The position numbers and the translations under genes are program-made. From Neorhizobium sp. JUb45 (GTDB taxonomy: Bacteria > Pseudomonadota > Alphaproteobacteria > Rhizobiales > Rhizobiaceae), in NCBI RefSeq assembly GCF_004343585.1, contig NZ_SLYW01000006.1, positions 124,001 through 188,000 of the forward strand: 64,000 nt of DNA, in the 5' to 3' direction. Numbering within the stretch: the first letter of the stretch is position 1; each line of letters begins with the position of its first letter. This document shows positions 16,403 through 24,796 of this stretch, one piece after another. The notes beneath the pieces are model-generated. The model had not been told where the DNA came from, made no database searches, and was given only the letters and a program-made list of their open reading frames with translations.

Positions 16403-17148
16403 AGCAACGAGTCCTGCGCGGGTTCATTGGTCCCGTTCTCCTCGACATAACCGCGTTTCGACAACTCACCTTGGGCGCTGAAGCGAATATCGATATCTCT
16501 GTCGCCACGAAATTCCTGAAGGGCGGCCAGACTGAGCTGAGCCCAGCTCTTGCCTTGATCCGGCCCCGACGGAACGCGCGGAAGAAGGCCGGGTTCATTG
16601 CTCCAATTCAGAAGCTCTTCAATGGATGCAGCGTTCAACATGTCCCGCAGGTGATGGGCGGTAACATAGGCGTCCGGCATGGCGCGGTGAGCGGGAAGGC
16701 CGATATCGTGGATCAGCCCTTCCGGCTTGCGCTGATAGCGAAGCATCTGGTTGGAGAAACGGGGCAGATCGGGCCAGACACGCAGCGCACATTTCCAGGT
16801 GCATATCCAGGAAGCCCCACCGGCCAGCCGCGGATTGCAGTATCTCTGCTCAAACGCGGCTCGGTGTGCGGCCAGCGCCTGAACGCCGCCTTCCGGCTTC
16901 AAGATGGTGGGCGCCACCTGTTTCCAATAGGGGGCGTTGCGGACATCTTCGTCGCGGATGTGATGGATCGCCATCGTTTCGGCAGATATCGCACGACCGG
17001 GATTGACGAAACGTGCCCCTCGCTCGTCGCCGACCACCCATCCACCGTCGTCGATGCGGATGACGTCCTGCCAGCCGATCTCGCAGACGTTCTCTGGTCT
17101 ATTTCCGGCTGTCTCGAGATCTATGACACGAATACGGCTTGCCGACAT
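16399..17148 (-). CDS. DnaQ-like 3'-5' exonuclease
   Basis: A 249-residue protein with an N-terminal DEDDh exonuclease fold. Exo I is IRVIDLETAG (Asp and Glu near residues 9-11), and the Exo III-type HRAMPDAYVTAHHL is near 155-168. A C-terminal part of about 70 residues has no recognised domain. The start at 17148 places the exonuclease motif at the very N-terminus as in related proteins; the frame continues upstream without coding character. A GGAAC-N19-TT promoter lies just upstream. It could act in DNA repair or RNA turnover under stress. Confidence 0.8.
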   Translation of the reverse strand: MSASRIRVIDLETAGNRPENVCEIGWQDVIRIDDGGWVVGDERGARFVNPGRAISAETMAIHHIRDEDVRNAPYWKQVAPTILKPEGGVQALAAHRAAFEQRYCNPRLAGGASWICTWKCALRVWPDLPRFSNQMLRYQRKPEGLIHDIGLPAHRAMPDAYVTAHHLRDMLNAASIEELLNWSNEPGLLPRVPSGPDQGKSWAQLSLAALQEFRGDRDIDIRFSAQGELSKRGYVEENGTNEPAQDSLL

Positions 17149-17180
17149 GGTTGCTGCTCTCCCACTGTTTGCCCGATCGT

Positions 17181-17206
17181 AATCGGGATGAGGCAGCACA
17201 GGTTCC
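17181..17206 (-). promoter_or_regulatory. EcfG-type promoter candidate for the exonuclease operon
   Basis: On the minus strand GGAAC (17206-17202), 19 bases, TT (17182-17181). The exonuclease ATG follows 33 bases later. The pattern fits the general-stress consensus GGAAC-N18/19-TT. Confidence 0.45.
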
Positions 17207-17244
17207 CTTTTAAAATTGACTGCGCGCACACGGGAAGCAGGTCA

Positions 17245-17269
17245 GGAACTTCTGAGAAGCTGTCGCATT
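17245..17269 (+). promoter_or_regulatory. EcfG-type promoter candidate
   Basis: GGAAC (17245-17249), an 18-base spacer and TT (17268-17269), 26 bases before the ATG of the small protein at 17295. Confidence 0.5.
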
Positions 17270-17294
17270 GGCGCTTCAGATAAAAGACAAACCA

Positions 17295-17483
17295 ATGAAC
17301 CTCACGCGTCCTATCGCCCGGTACACGCTCGAAAAGCTGCAGGAAAGACACGCGCTGAGTATGCCGCAAGCCGTCAATGTCATGGAGAAGTTCGGAGCGG
17401 AGAAGGGTCGGATTGACCGGTTCATGCGCCATTGCGATCGACATCGGGGCGGTAAAAGGTGGCGGAATAAATCCAAAGCCTGA
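17295..17483 (+). CDS. small basic helical protein
   Basis: A 62-residue protein of unknown function. The ATG at 17295 is chosen over an upstream TTG at 17268 because the TTG lies inside the promoter-like element. The first 45 residues look like a helix-loop-helix (ARYTLEKLQERHALSMPQAV, then EKFGAEKGRIDRFM), and the tail is Lys/Arg-rich. The stress promoter in front and neighbouring stress genes suggest a general-stress protein. Confidence 0.5.
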   Translation: MNLTRPIARYTLEKLQERHALSMPQAVNVMEKFGAEKGRIDRFMRHCDRHRGGKRWRNKSKA

Positions 17484-17681
17484 TGTTTTGTGGACCGCGT
17501 CGAACGCAACTGGAAGCAGGTCACGGGCTGGCCGAGTTCAAAGTCAGGGAACAGTGGAGCAAGCTCACTGATGACGGCCTTGAGGACATTGATGGCAAAC
17601 GCGACCAGCCAGACGGAAAAATCGGGCACCTTCACGATTACCAGAAGGACCAGATCGCCAAAGGGCATCGACGATCGGTAA
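17483..17681 (+). pseudogene. CsbD-family stress protein gene, frameshifted
   Basis: Pieces of a CsbD protein appear in alternating frames. VDRVERNWKQVTG is read from 17490, REQWSKLTDDGLEDIDGKRD in the frame of 17483, and the expected ending ..KGIDDR-stop back in the first frame at 17681. About 11 extra bases sit between the first two pieces, and a second shift restores the frame near the end. Intact CsbD proteins are about 60-70 residues and belong to general-stress regulons. This copy cannot make the full protein. Confidence 0.75.
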
Positions 17682-17739
17682 GGCCGTCAGACTTGGTAAA
17701 CCATGTTCGTCAAACACCGCTTCGGCGAGGCTTTTTTCT

Positions 17740-17764
17740 GGAACGCATTTCCTGCCTGTTCGTT
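17740..17764 (+). promoter_or_regulatory. EcfG-type promoter candidate
   Basis: GGAAC (17740-17744), an 18-base spacer and TT (17763-17764), 36 bases before the DUF982 start at 17801. Confidence 0.5.
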
Positions 17765-17800
17765 CTAGACGGCCATCATCCTCAAGGAAACGTAATCCGA

Positions 17801-18049
17801 ATGTCTGCAATTTTATGGGATAAGCCCGTCAGCGCGAATGGGCTCCTGTTTTTTGGTCCTCTTGAAGCACTGGTATTTCTCAAAACCACCTTGTCGGAAC
17901 GCGCCGACCTTCACTATCGGCTGGCATGCTCGATGATGAACGATGCCGTGAACGGTCGTGCCTCCCCTGACGAGGCACGCGAAATTTTTGAAGCTGTTGT
18001 TGCTGAGACGTGCGACGAACACCGCGGCGAGGTGCTTCTAGCCTGCTGA
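17801..18049 (+). CDS. DUF982 domain-containing protein
   Basis: An 82-residue DUF982 protein. It shows the family order: LWDKPVSAN near the start, FGPLEALVFL in the middle, LHYRLACSMMNDAVNG and a final AREIFEAVVAE. The ATG at 17801 is taken because a stress-type promoter ends 36 bases upstream; the open frame itself extends further back through the decayed CsbD gene. It is the second DUF982 copy in the window, the other being at 13211 on the opposite strand. Function is unknown. Confidence 0.75.
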   Translation: MSAILWDKPVSANGLLFFGPLEALVFLKTTLSERADLHYRLACSMMNDAVNGRASPDEAREIFEAVVAETCDEHRGEVLLAC

Positions 18050-18102
18050 AAAATTGGCGTTGCGAACAGGCGACCCAGTCAATTCTCTTTGCATTTTTTC
18101 AA

Positions 18103-18127
18103 GGAACCAAAGTGGGACGCGTTCGTT
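18103..18127 (+). promoter_or_regulatory. EcfG-type promoter candidate
   Basis: GGAAC (18103-18107), an 18-base spacer and TT (18126-18127), 50 bases before the PRC-barrel gene at 18178. Confidence 0.55.
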
Positions 18128-18177
18128 TTCAGCCGCCACGAAAATTCGTGATTACAATGGCATACGAGGAAACACGC

Positions 18178-18630
18178 ATGAAAACGATTATCGCCGCAGC
18201 ACTGACTTTCGCCGTCATGGGTGCCTCTGCATACGCGCAGCAGCCTGCGGCCTCGGCAGCATCTGGCGCCGACGCGACGATTGTCGGCCCGGGTATTACG
18301 ATGGGCAAGGCAGCCGCCATGCCGCTCAAGTATGTCGAGATCAAAGATACCGATCTTGTGACGTCAAAGCTCGTCGGTATCAACATCTATAACAAGGCCA
18401 ACGAAGAGATCGGCGAGATTTCTGACGTTGTTGTCGGCAATGGCAAGTCGGTCATTGGCATCATCGCCAGCGTCGGTGGCTTCCTCGGGTTGGGCAGCAG
18501 CTACGTTGTGATCGATCCGGCCTCTCTGGCAATCGCCGACGATAACGGCACTTGGAAGGCCTATGTCGACACGAACAAGGAAGATCTGTCGGCCGCACCG
18601 AAGTTCGATTACGACAAGATGAAGAAGTAA
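18178..18630 (+). CDS. exported PRC-barrel domain protein
   Basis: A 150-residue periplasmic protein. The signal peptide is typical (MKTIIAAALTFAVMGASAYA, cut near residue 20). The PRC-barrel begins near residue 60 (TSKLVGINIYNKANEEIGE) and continues through VVVGNGKSVIGIIASVGG and YVVIDPASLA. PRC-barrels of this type are small beta folds often found in envelope stress proteins. The ATG at 18178 gives a perfect signal peptide; the frame before it is not coding-like. It has its own stress-type promoter and a terminator downstream. Confidence 0.85.
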   Translation: MKTIIAAALTFAVMGASAYAQQPAASAASGADATIVGPGITMGKAAAMPLKYVEIKDTDLVTSKLVGINIYNKANEEIGEISDVVVGNGKSVIGIIASVGGFLGLGSSYVVIDPASLAIADDNGTWKAYVDTNKEDLSAAPKFDYDKMKK

Positions 18631-18691
18631 GATCATCAACCTTGTCTTTGCCGGCTACCACGGATGGACTGGGGCAGGCTGAGACATGCGA

Positions 18692-18729
18692 AAGGGCCGG
18701 GCGAGAGATCGTCGCGGCCCTTATCCTTT
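18692..18729 (+). terminator. rho-independent terminator after the PRC-barrel gene
   Basis: AAGGGCCG (18692-18699) pairs with CGGCCCTT (18715-18722), followed by ATCCTTT. It lies 62 bases after the stop. The rest of the gene-free stretch 18631-19051 shows only low-quality open frames. Confidence 0.7.
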
Positions 18730-19051
18730 GAGGAAATACCATCGGCGGCGGTCGTGGCGGTTTTCTTGGTGTTTGGTCGCCGCGGACAGGTAAAGGTGCC
18801 CGCCTGGCATTTCGCTGCCCGCAGCGAGAAATCAGAAAAACCGCTGCGTTCACCATCTCCTTCATGTCTGATTGGTACGCTGCGAACCACCGCGACTGGG
18901 CGATGTTGGTGTCGAAAACGGAGCGTGAGACGCGGCCGCTTTGCAGTTTTGGCTTTGCAGTCTTGAAAGAGAGGCAAGCGATAAGGTTATAGCATCAGGG
19001 GAGGATTGTTTGCCGCGACGAACTCTCGTTATTGGTCGCGGCAGACCTCAT

Positions 19052-20098
19052 TCACAACGTCGCCAGCGCCCTGTTGTCGATCTTTCCAGCGTAGTTCCTG
19101 CGCATCTCGACTTTCTGTTCGAGCGCGATGATGACGTCGACGGAAAGATCCACGCCGTGCAGTTCGGCAATATCCGGCAGTCCGCCCGGAGTGAACACGT
19201 TGATCTCGAGGATCTTGTCGCCAACAATGTCCAGCCCGACCAGGAACATGCCGTCGCCAATCAGCTTGGGGCGAACCGTTTCCGCAACCTCGAGAATTTT
19301 GGGAGTGATTTCGGCCGGAGCTGCGGTGCCCGCTACGTGCATGTTTGAACGAACCTCACCCTTTGCCGGAACGCGACGCAGGGCAGCGTAGGCGCCGTCT
19401 CGTTGCAGAGGGCGCCCGTTCATCAGAAACAGCCTTATGTCACCTGCCGTCGCATCCGGAAGGTAGCCCTGAGCAATCAGATATCCCTCGCCGCTGACGG
19501 CCTCGAAAATCTGGTTCAGATTGGCTTCCTTGCTTGAAGCGATCTTGAAGACGTTCTTACCCCCAGAACCCTGAAGAGGTTTCAGAATGGCGCCCTGTTT
19601 CTGCTCGTCGATGAATGCCCTGATCTCCTCGATGCTTTTGGAGATCAGGGTTTTCGGCCGGACCTTTTCCGGGAAATCCTGAAAATAAAGTTTGTTTTGC
19701 GCGCGGGCGAGACCATCGGGATCATTGACGGTCAGGACACCCCGATCGGCTGCGAGTCGGCCGAACAGGATGCCGGCATGGGCTGCCCAAGGGCGCTCAT
19801 CGGCATCCTGCGAGGGATCGTTGCGCAGGAATAACACGTCGATCTCTTCCACCGGGATCGTCTCGACCTTTGCCTGATCGCTTTGGAGCGCGGCAATGAA
19901 CGCATCTGCATTTTTAGCCTTCGCACCTTTGACCGCCGTGGCTCGAACCATCAGGCTGTCATCCGGGCGCAGGATAAAATCGCCGGGGGTTAGGTAGCAG
20001 ACCTCATGACCACGGGCGAGGGCAGACAATGCCAGCGCAGTCGTGGTGAAGAATCCGGCCTCATCGGTAATCGAATTCACGAAAAAAGCGATGCGCAT
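19052..20098 (-). CDS. GshB-like ATP-grasp ligase
   Basis: A 348-residue ATP-grasp enzyme close in layout to glutathione synthetase. It has the N-terminal domain MRIAFFVNSITDEAGFFTTT, a LRNDPSQDADERPWA stretch, the ATP-grasp loop LKPLQGSGGKNVFK near 195-208, and the C-terminal metal/ATP site GLDIVGDKILEINVFTPGG. The start at 20098 overlaps the stop of the DUF1704 gene by one base. Because it sits in a three-gene set with a DUF1704 peptidase and an N-formylglutamate amidohydrolase, it may ligate a dipeptide other than gamma-Glu-Cys. A role as a second glutathione synthetase is the main alternative. Confidence 0.75.
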   Translation of the reverse strand: MRIAFFVNSITDEAGFFTTTALALSALARGHEVCYLTPGDFILRPDDSLMVRATAVKGAKAKNADAFIAALQSDQAKVETIPVEEIDVLFLRNDPSQDADERPWAAHAGILFGRLAADRGVLTVNDPDGLARAQNKLYFQDFPEKVRPKTLISKSIEEIRAFIDEQKQGAILKPLQGSGGKNVFKIASSKEANLNQIFEAVSGEGYLIAQGYLPDATAGDIRLFLMNGRPLQRDGAYAALRRVPAKGEVRSNMHVAGTAAPAEITPKILEVAETVRPKLIGDGMFLVGLDIVGDKILEINVFTPGGLPDIAELHGVDLSVDVIIALEQKVEMRRNYAGKIDNRALATL

Positions 20099-21987
20099 CA
20101 CGTCTCCAGTTCCTGTATCATGTCGATTGGGCGCATACCCGCCTTGGCCACAGCCAGCCGGGAGCGTCCGTGTTCTGTTTCGAGAAAAAGCGGGCGAACC
20201 GCTGGCAGTCGCAGCAGCCCGCGTTCGGCCAGTTCTTGCATGACGGTGAAGTGCGATGCGGCGATCTTGCCCATCCAGAAGGGTTCCAGCGCGCCGCCGG
20301 CCCTTAGGTGGTCGAGCAAGGCGAGCAGCCCGCGGAGGTAGATCGCGTCCTTGGCAAGGCCACCGCCCCGATAAAGCCTCAGCACGAGGTTGAAGGCGGC
20401 GGGTGATGAAAATCCGTACTTGTCCTTCATTGTCGAATAGGTCTGCGAAAATGTCGCGCCGTCCAGCATGGAAGCGCACCCGACGACACGCGCGGCGATC
20501 AGTCTCAAGCGAGCAGGTGTCATGCCTCCCGATAAGTATTCTGCGAAGACCGCCAGTCCCTCTTGCATGCCCTCGTAACCAGCAAGTCCGGTGCGAAAAA
20601 GCCGCAGGCCCTGCGCAGATCCGTTAAAATAGGTGAGCAGGTGAACACCAACCTCATGCGACAGCAAAGGATCGACTCGTCGCTTGTCCATCAGGGTTGC
20701 ACGCGAGATCAGGAGCCTGTTTCCCGAAACCATCAGGCCTGAGGGCAGGTCATCGCGCAGTTCGACGGAAACATCGAAGTCGTTGAGTTGCTCTTGATAG
20801 GCAGAGACCATCTCCAGCGCTCTGGATTCGACGTAACCACTATCGGCGATCGCGCCATCCTTGCTTCCGTCATCGCTGCCATCAACTTCGATATCGGCGA
20901 GATGCGCAAGGATGATCCTGGCTTCGTTGAGAAGCGATGGCTCTACCGGCCCGTAGAGCGCCCGCCCAAATTCGATGAACCGCGGCTTCTGGCGGGAGGC
21001 CAGAAGGGACAGTTGCAGGTCGAGTTCCTGCTGCTTCTCGCGATAGAGCTGGTAAAGAACGGGGTCTTCGAGATGATCGAAGGAAATCGAATAAAGCTTC
21101 CGTTTCGCGGCTTCGATCTGGAGTGTCAGCGGGCGATAGAGAAAGGCGGGGCGCTCACCACTCGCCTTGAATGTCTCGTACGCAGCTTCTGCGTTGATCG
21201 GCGTGACGGCAAGCAGGAAATCAAATGCCGAGGCGACCTCGTCGATGCTTCGATCGACGCGCGTGACGGCATCGACAAAGGCTTTCCGGCCTAACGCCCT
21301 GTGGGTCTTGGGTTGGAGAATTTTTTCCGATTCCACGAAGGATGCCATCGCCCTCAGGCCGGCATCAAAAAGCATTGCGACAAGCTGTTCGCGCAGCTCC
21401 GGGAAAATGTCCTGCGTGCCAACTTGTCGGTAAACGGGTGCAAACCGGACGGCCATCGTGGAGAGATGTAATACGCGGCCCAGTGCTACGTCGTCACGGG
21501 ATGGAGGCGTTCTCACGCGTTCAACCTTCGGTGTCCGAAACCGGGCCTCACTGTGGCTGATCGCTGCGGAAAAGCATTCTGCGGCCTGCACCATATCATC
21601 GCTCGACCAGATTGCGATTTCGAACGGTGGCAGGAAGGGCGCGTCTTTGGTCAGGAAGCGATCCTGCGTCAGCTCGCCGATATCGAAAACCACAAATGAA
21701 CCAAAGCGTTTGCGCATGGCGCCGGCAACGGCATCAATCACCACAAGAGCCGCGGCAGCATGGGGCGCAATCAGATAGGATGCGTTTGCCTGGGCGATGT
21801 CACGCGCAACCGGCTCAGCGCCGTCCTCGGCAATGTGGACGCAGATGAATGGTAGCGGTCGGTCGATATGAAGTCGACCGCCCCCCGGCAGGTCTCGCCG
21901 GACCGATTTGGCCTCTTCAAGGCAGGAAATGATCTCGTCCAGCCATCCGTTATCGGCATAGGCGTTTGCGACCGGAGTACCGCTCAT
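20098..21987 (-). CDS. DUF1704 metallopeptidase-like protein (QEGLA motif)
   Basis: A 629-residue protein of the DUF1704 family, annotated elsewhere as flavohaemoglobin expression-modulating QEGLA-motif protein. The presumed zinc site SHEVGVH (His444, Glu445, His449; HExxxH) is followed by YEGMQEGLAVFAEYLSGG, the name-giving motif, with a further Glu ligand candidate. Eukaryotic relatives (MATCAP-type) remove C-terminal tyrosine from tubulin, so a peptidase role is likely, but the substrate here is unknown. The gene is coupled both to the amidohydrolase in front (4-nt overlap) and to the ligase behind. Confidence 0.82.
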   Translation of the reverse strand: MSGTPVANAYADNGWLDEIISCLEEAKSVRRDLPGGGRLHIDRPLPFICVHIAEDGAEPVARDIAQANASYLIAPHAAAALVVIDAVAGAMRKRFGSFVVFDIGELTQDRFLTKDAPFLPPFEIAIWSSDDMVQAAECFSAAISHSEARFRTPKVERVRTPPSRDDVALGRVLHLSTMAVRFAPVYRQVGTQDIFPELREQLVAMLFDAGLRAMASFVESEKILQPKTHRALGRKAFVDAVTRVDRSIDEVASAFDFLLAVTPINAEAAYETFKASGERPAFLYRPLTLQIEAAKRKLYSISFDHLEDPVLYQLYREKQQELDLQLSLLASRQKPRFIEFGRALYGPVEPSLLNEARIILAHLADIEVDGSDDGSKDGAIADSGYVESRALEMVSAYQEQLNDFDVSVELRDDLPSGLMVSGNRLLISRATLMDKRRVDPLLSHEVGVHLLTYFNGSAQGLRLFRTGLAGYEGMQEGLAVFAEYLSGGMTPARLRLIAARVVGCASMLDGATFSQTYSTMKDKYGFSSPAAFNLVLRLYRGGGLAKDAIYLRGLLALLDHLRAGGALEPFWMGKIAASHFTVMQELAERGLLRLPAVRPLFLETEHGRSRLAVAKAGMRPIDMIQELET

Positions 21988-22868
21988 GACCGCGCTTCCA
22001 GCGTTTTTTCGAGAATGGGGACAGCAGTTGCGATTGCGTTACGAAGTCGGTCGAGAGTTTCGACATCGGGTTTGCCTGTCCACTCATCCATGAAAAATTT
22101 CTTGAACTCGACCGCAATGGCACAACCAGTTTTCTTGAAATGCTCGTGTACGAACCGCGTCTGTTCACCCTTGCCCTGGAACGCTACATTTTCTCTCACA
22201 TCAAGCGGACGGCCGTTGACCTGAAACGAGCTAAGATGAGCGATCAGTGCATCGACGATTGGCCGCCAGCGCTCCTGATCCATGGAGAAGGTGCCGATAT
22301 TGACGTCAGGAGCGGACGCCTGTTGCGTCGGTGCCGCGTCTGGACCATCACGACGATGATTGTAGCTGTGTATGTCCAGGAGGACGAAGCGGCCAAACTC
22401 TTGCTCAAGGCTCCGGAGCGTCGTGTGAAGCGTCTCATAGTACGCATCGTGGATTCGCAACGATGCGTCCAGGATTGCAGGTGGCAGAATCCCTGACCAG
22501 ACCTTCAGCCCCCACGCCTGTTCGGGGGACAGGTAGATCGCACCCTTGCGGTCACGGTTGAGATCCACTTCGAACCGTGAACGATGAAAGACGATGCGGT
22601 TGTCCACGTCGCGGATCATATAGGCGGTATATGGATCCTCTTCTCGCAGTCTTTCGTCAGAGGTCAGCGCATACTGATCTGCCAGATCGGTGCGGACGCA
22701 ATGCCCTTCGTGAATGGCTGTGGCAATAACAGGTGATGAGCCTCGCTCGATGCTCCAAAGGGCGCGCGTTTCGTGTAGAAGTGGGTCTCGAAGTGCAAGA
22801 GCCCGTTGCCCCGGTCCGGTCTCCGGGGAACATTCGGCTGCGTGTTTCGATCCGGCGGCGTCTGTCAT
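21984..22868 (-). CDS. N-formylglutamate amidohydrolase-family protein
   Basis: A 294-residue protein with the features of the N-formylglutamate amidohydrolase fold: PVIATAIHEGHCVR near residue 46, DPYTAYMIRDVDNRIVFHRSRFEVDLNR near 77-105, and VLLDIHSYNHRRDG near 165-178. These hold the metal-binding His/Glu residues. Known members hydrolyse N-formyl-glutamate or related amides. There are no histidine-utilisation genes nearby, and the operon instead contains a metallopeptidase and an ATP-grasp ligase, so its substrate may be a glutamyl or aspartyl derivative made by them. Confidence 0.85.
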   Translation of the reverse strand: MTDAAGSKHAAECSPETGPGQRALALRDPLLHETRALWSIERGSSPVIATAIHEGHCVRTDLADQYALTSDERLREEDPYTAYMIRDVDNRIVFHRSRFEVDLNRDRKGAIYLSPEQAWGLKVWSGILPPAILDASLRIHDAYYETLHTTLRSLEQEFGRFVLLDIHSYNHRRDGPDAAPTQQASAPDVNIGTFSMDQERWRPIVDALIAHLSSFQVNGRPLDVRENVAFQGKGEQTRFVHEHFKKTGCAIAVEFKKFFMDEWTGKPDVETLDRLRNAIATAVPILEKTLEARS

Positions 22869-23268
22869 GCATATTTCTCCCGTGTGGCTGACAACGCACG
22901 GGGGCTCTCTTTGTTACGAATGACGCTCGGTTTTTCCATATTTAACCGGTTCGTTCGCCAACAGGCGGTGGCGATGTCGTGAGTTGCAATGTCGTTGGCG
23001 GCTGCGGATAACAGCAGCGAAAGCCATGTTCTCGATACGGCCACGGGCAAGTCCGGCAGCCGTGGTTGTATTTCTCACGCACGATGCAGCCGGCAAAATG
23101 ATAAAGGTTGGTGCACGGGACCGGAAACACTGTTCATCACGGGGTGCCGAGCAGAATGGCGCGAACCGGCAACTTGTAATATTCATGACTTCTAATAGGT
23201 TAATGCGAGCTTGACTACAAAATCGCTCCAGGCGTGACATCTGTCTCGGCTGATCTATTTCGGTAACC
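22869..23268. other. gene-free stretch
   Basis: Four hundred bases without a convincing gene. A cysteine-rich minus-strand frame (22942-23130) and some plus-strand frames exist but have no ribosome site or recognisable domain. No stress-type promoter was found in front of the amidohydrolase operon. Confidence 0.4.
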
Positions 23269-23568
23269 ATGAACAAACATGATGGTTGGCTCAAGGCTGC
23301 AGGCGATGCGTGCAGCTTCATGCGCATGTATGCGCTCGCACTGGAAATCTCGACTGAGGCTAAAGAACAGCACGTTCGCCGAGCCTCGACAGATGTCGTT
23401 TCCGTACTCGAAGGCGTTATCGACAGGCCCATTGCTGATGCCAGAAAACTAAAGGAAGCACGGCGGCTATTCACGGTGATGATCGCACATCTCTGCGATC
23501 AGAATGAATGGACAAAGCCGCCAACGCGGACCAGCTTTACACTCAAGATGTCGATGAGATCTCGCTGA
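23269..23568 (+). CDS. hypothetical helical protein
   Basis: A 99-residue protein with no family recognised. It is predicted to be mainly helical (FMRMYALALEISTEAKEQH, LKEARRLFTVMIAHL) with a basic C-terminal tail. No ribosome site can be seen upstream of the ATG, and the opposite strand also has an open frame, so the gene is uncertain. There is no link to its neighbours. Confidence 0.35.
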   Translation: MNKHDGWLKAAGDACSFMRMYALALEISTEAKEQHVRRASTDVVSVLEGVIDRPIADARKLKEARRLFTVMIAHLCDQNEWTKPPTRTSFTLKMSMRSR

Positions 23569-24115
23569 CGCCGTCGGTATCTAAAAAAGAAACGTTGGGG
23601 GCCGTCGTTAACAGGCGCGCCGGCAAACCAAAAACCACCTACATTTGAAAGGCTGGTTTGCCACCGTCGCCGATGGCAAAGTGGAGCTGAGATGTGCCTG
23701 AACCCAAGTCAAGCGGATATCATCGACCCGTTAATTTTGTAGCGCACGCCCTGCCGATTATAAAAGCCGGCAATTGCCCATATCGGACGGGCCCAACCCG
23801 GTCAGAGCGTCCCCATGAATACGAGACGTTGTGCACGAACATGTCCTATGGGGCCGACATCTATTCCATGACCCGCTTTACGAAGGGGGACTCAGTGTCG
23901 GTGCATCATCTGCCGCGTGATGCGAAATTGCTGATCGAGTTGCCGGAGCCTATCCAGATTCACTGGATACTGGTCGATTTTCAGAATCTTCGCTGATTGA
24001 GCTTTTCGGGGATCATAGTTCTTGGTGGCTACGGTGCCTGAGCAAATGAGGGTGCCGGCTGGAGCCGTGCCTATTATTAAAGGCGACCAGACCCGAGGCC
24101 CGATCGCCTCTTTCG
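23569..24115. other. gene-free stretch
   Basis: About 550 bases. One plus-strand frame at 23694-23996 (100 codons) is open but has a poor start and no domain. No hairpin or promoter stands out. It separates the uncertain helical gene from the end of the OsmC gene. Confidence 0.35.
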
Positions 24116-24547
24116 TCAAGAAAACGAAACAGTGAGGCTGATCGGCACGGCCGCCAATGCCTTTGAAACAGGACATCCGGCCTTCGCTTTTTCCGCCAGT
24201 TCCTTGAAGTTCGCCTCATCTGTGCCAGGAACAGTGCCTGTGAGATCAAGCTTGATCGCTGTAATACCGAAGCCGTCTCCGACCTTGTCGAGCGTCACCG
24301 TCGCCTTGGTATCGAGTGCGGTCGCCGTAAACCCGGCTTCACCGAGAATTTTCGACAGGGCCATGGTAAAGCAGGCAGCGTGTGCTGCGCCGATCAACTC
24401 TTCCGGGTTGCTGCCCGGCACGCCTTCAAAACGGGTATTGAAACCGTAAGGCTGTGCCTTCAGCGCGCCGCTCTCGGTCGAGATTTCGCCCTTGCCGTCC
24501 TTGATGCCGCCAACCCAGTGTGCAGAACCGCTTTTATTGATCGCCAT
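24116..24547 (-). CDS. osmC: OsmC-family peroxiredoxin
   Basis: A 143-residue OsmC/Ohr-family protein. The two redox cysteines are seen in GAAHAACFTMALS (near 60) and in AGCPVSKAL (near 125). Length and the N-terminal SGSAHWVGGIKDGKG are those of classical OsmC. The enzyme reduces organic hydroperoxides in the cytoplasm. The start at 24547 has a strong GAGGAGA ribosome site; the frame upstream is not coding-like. A stress-type promoter lies at 24581-24606. Confidence 0.92.
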   Translation of the reverse strand: MAINKSGSAHWVGGIKDGKGEISTESGALKAQPYGFNTRFEGVPGSNPEELIGAAHAACFTMALSKILGEAGFTATALDTKATVTLDKVGDGFGITAIKLDLTGTVPGTDEANFKELAEKAKAGCPVSKALAAVPISLTVSFS

Positions 24548-24580
24548 GATCTTCTCCTCGTTTGTCGGTTGAGATGGTTC

Positions 24581-24606
24581 AACGGAACAGGGCGAGGGAT
24601 CGTTCC
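24581..24606 (-). promoter_or_regulatory. EcfG-type promoter candidate for osmC
   Basis: On the minus strand GGAAC (24606-24602), 19 bases, TT (24582-24581), 34 bases before the osmC start. Confidence 0.5.
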
Positions 24607-24796
24607 TCATCCCTTGATGTTCTTCACGCGATATCAGCGGCGGCCAGAGCTGAAGCGTCATTTATGAATGAGACGCATAGGGCCTTGCCGACATCCGTGC
24701 CTAATCGTTTCGGAACGAGGCCCTAGCTTGAACCGTATTGGTTGATGCGAGACGCGCGCGATGCTGCGCGGTCGGCGCTCTGATACAGAGGTGAAC

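Noticed and set aside
18636..18977. Minus-strand frame of 113 codons in a gene-free stretch
   Set aside because: No ribosome site and Arg/Pro-rich low-complexity product; it overlaps the terminator of the PRC-barrel gene.
22942..23130. Cysteine-rich minus-strand frame of 62 codons
   Set aside because: The cysteine pattern is tempting, but there is no ribosome site or known motif, and several frames are open here by chance.
23694..23996. Plus-strand frame of 100 codons
   Set aside because: No ribosome site, no recognised domain and no operon link; retained only as a remark on the gene-free stretch.
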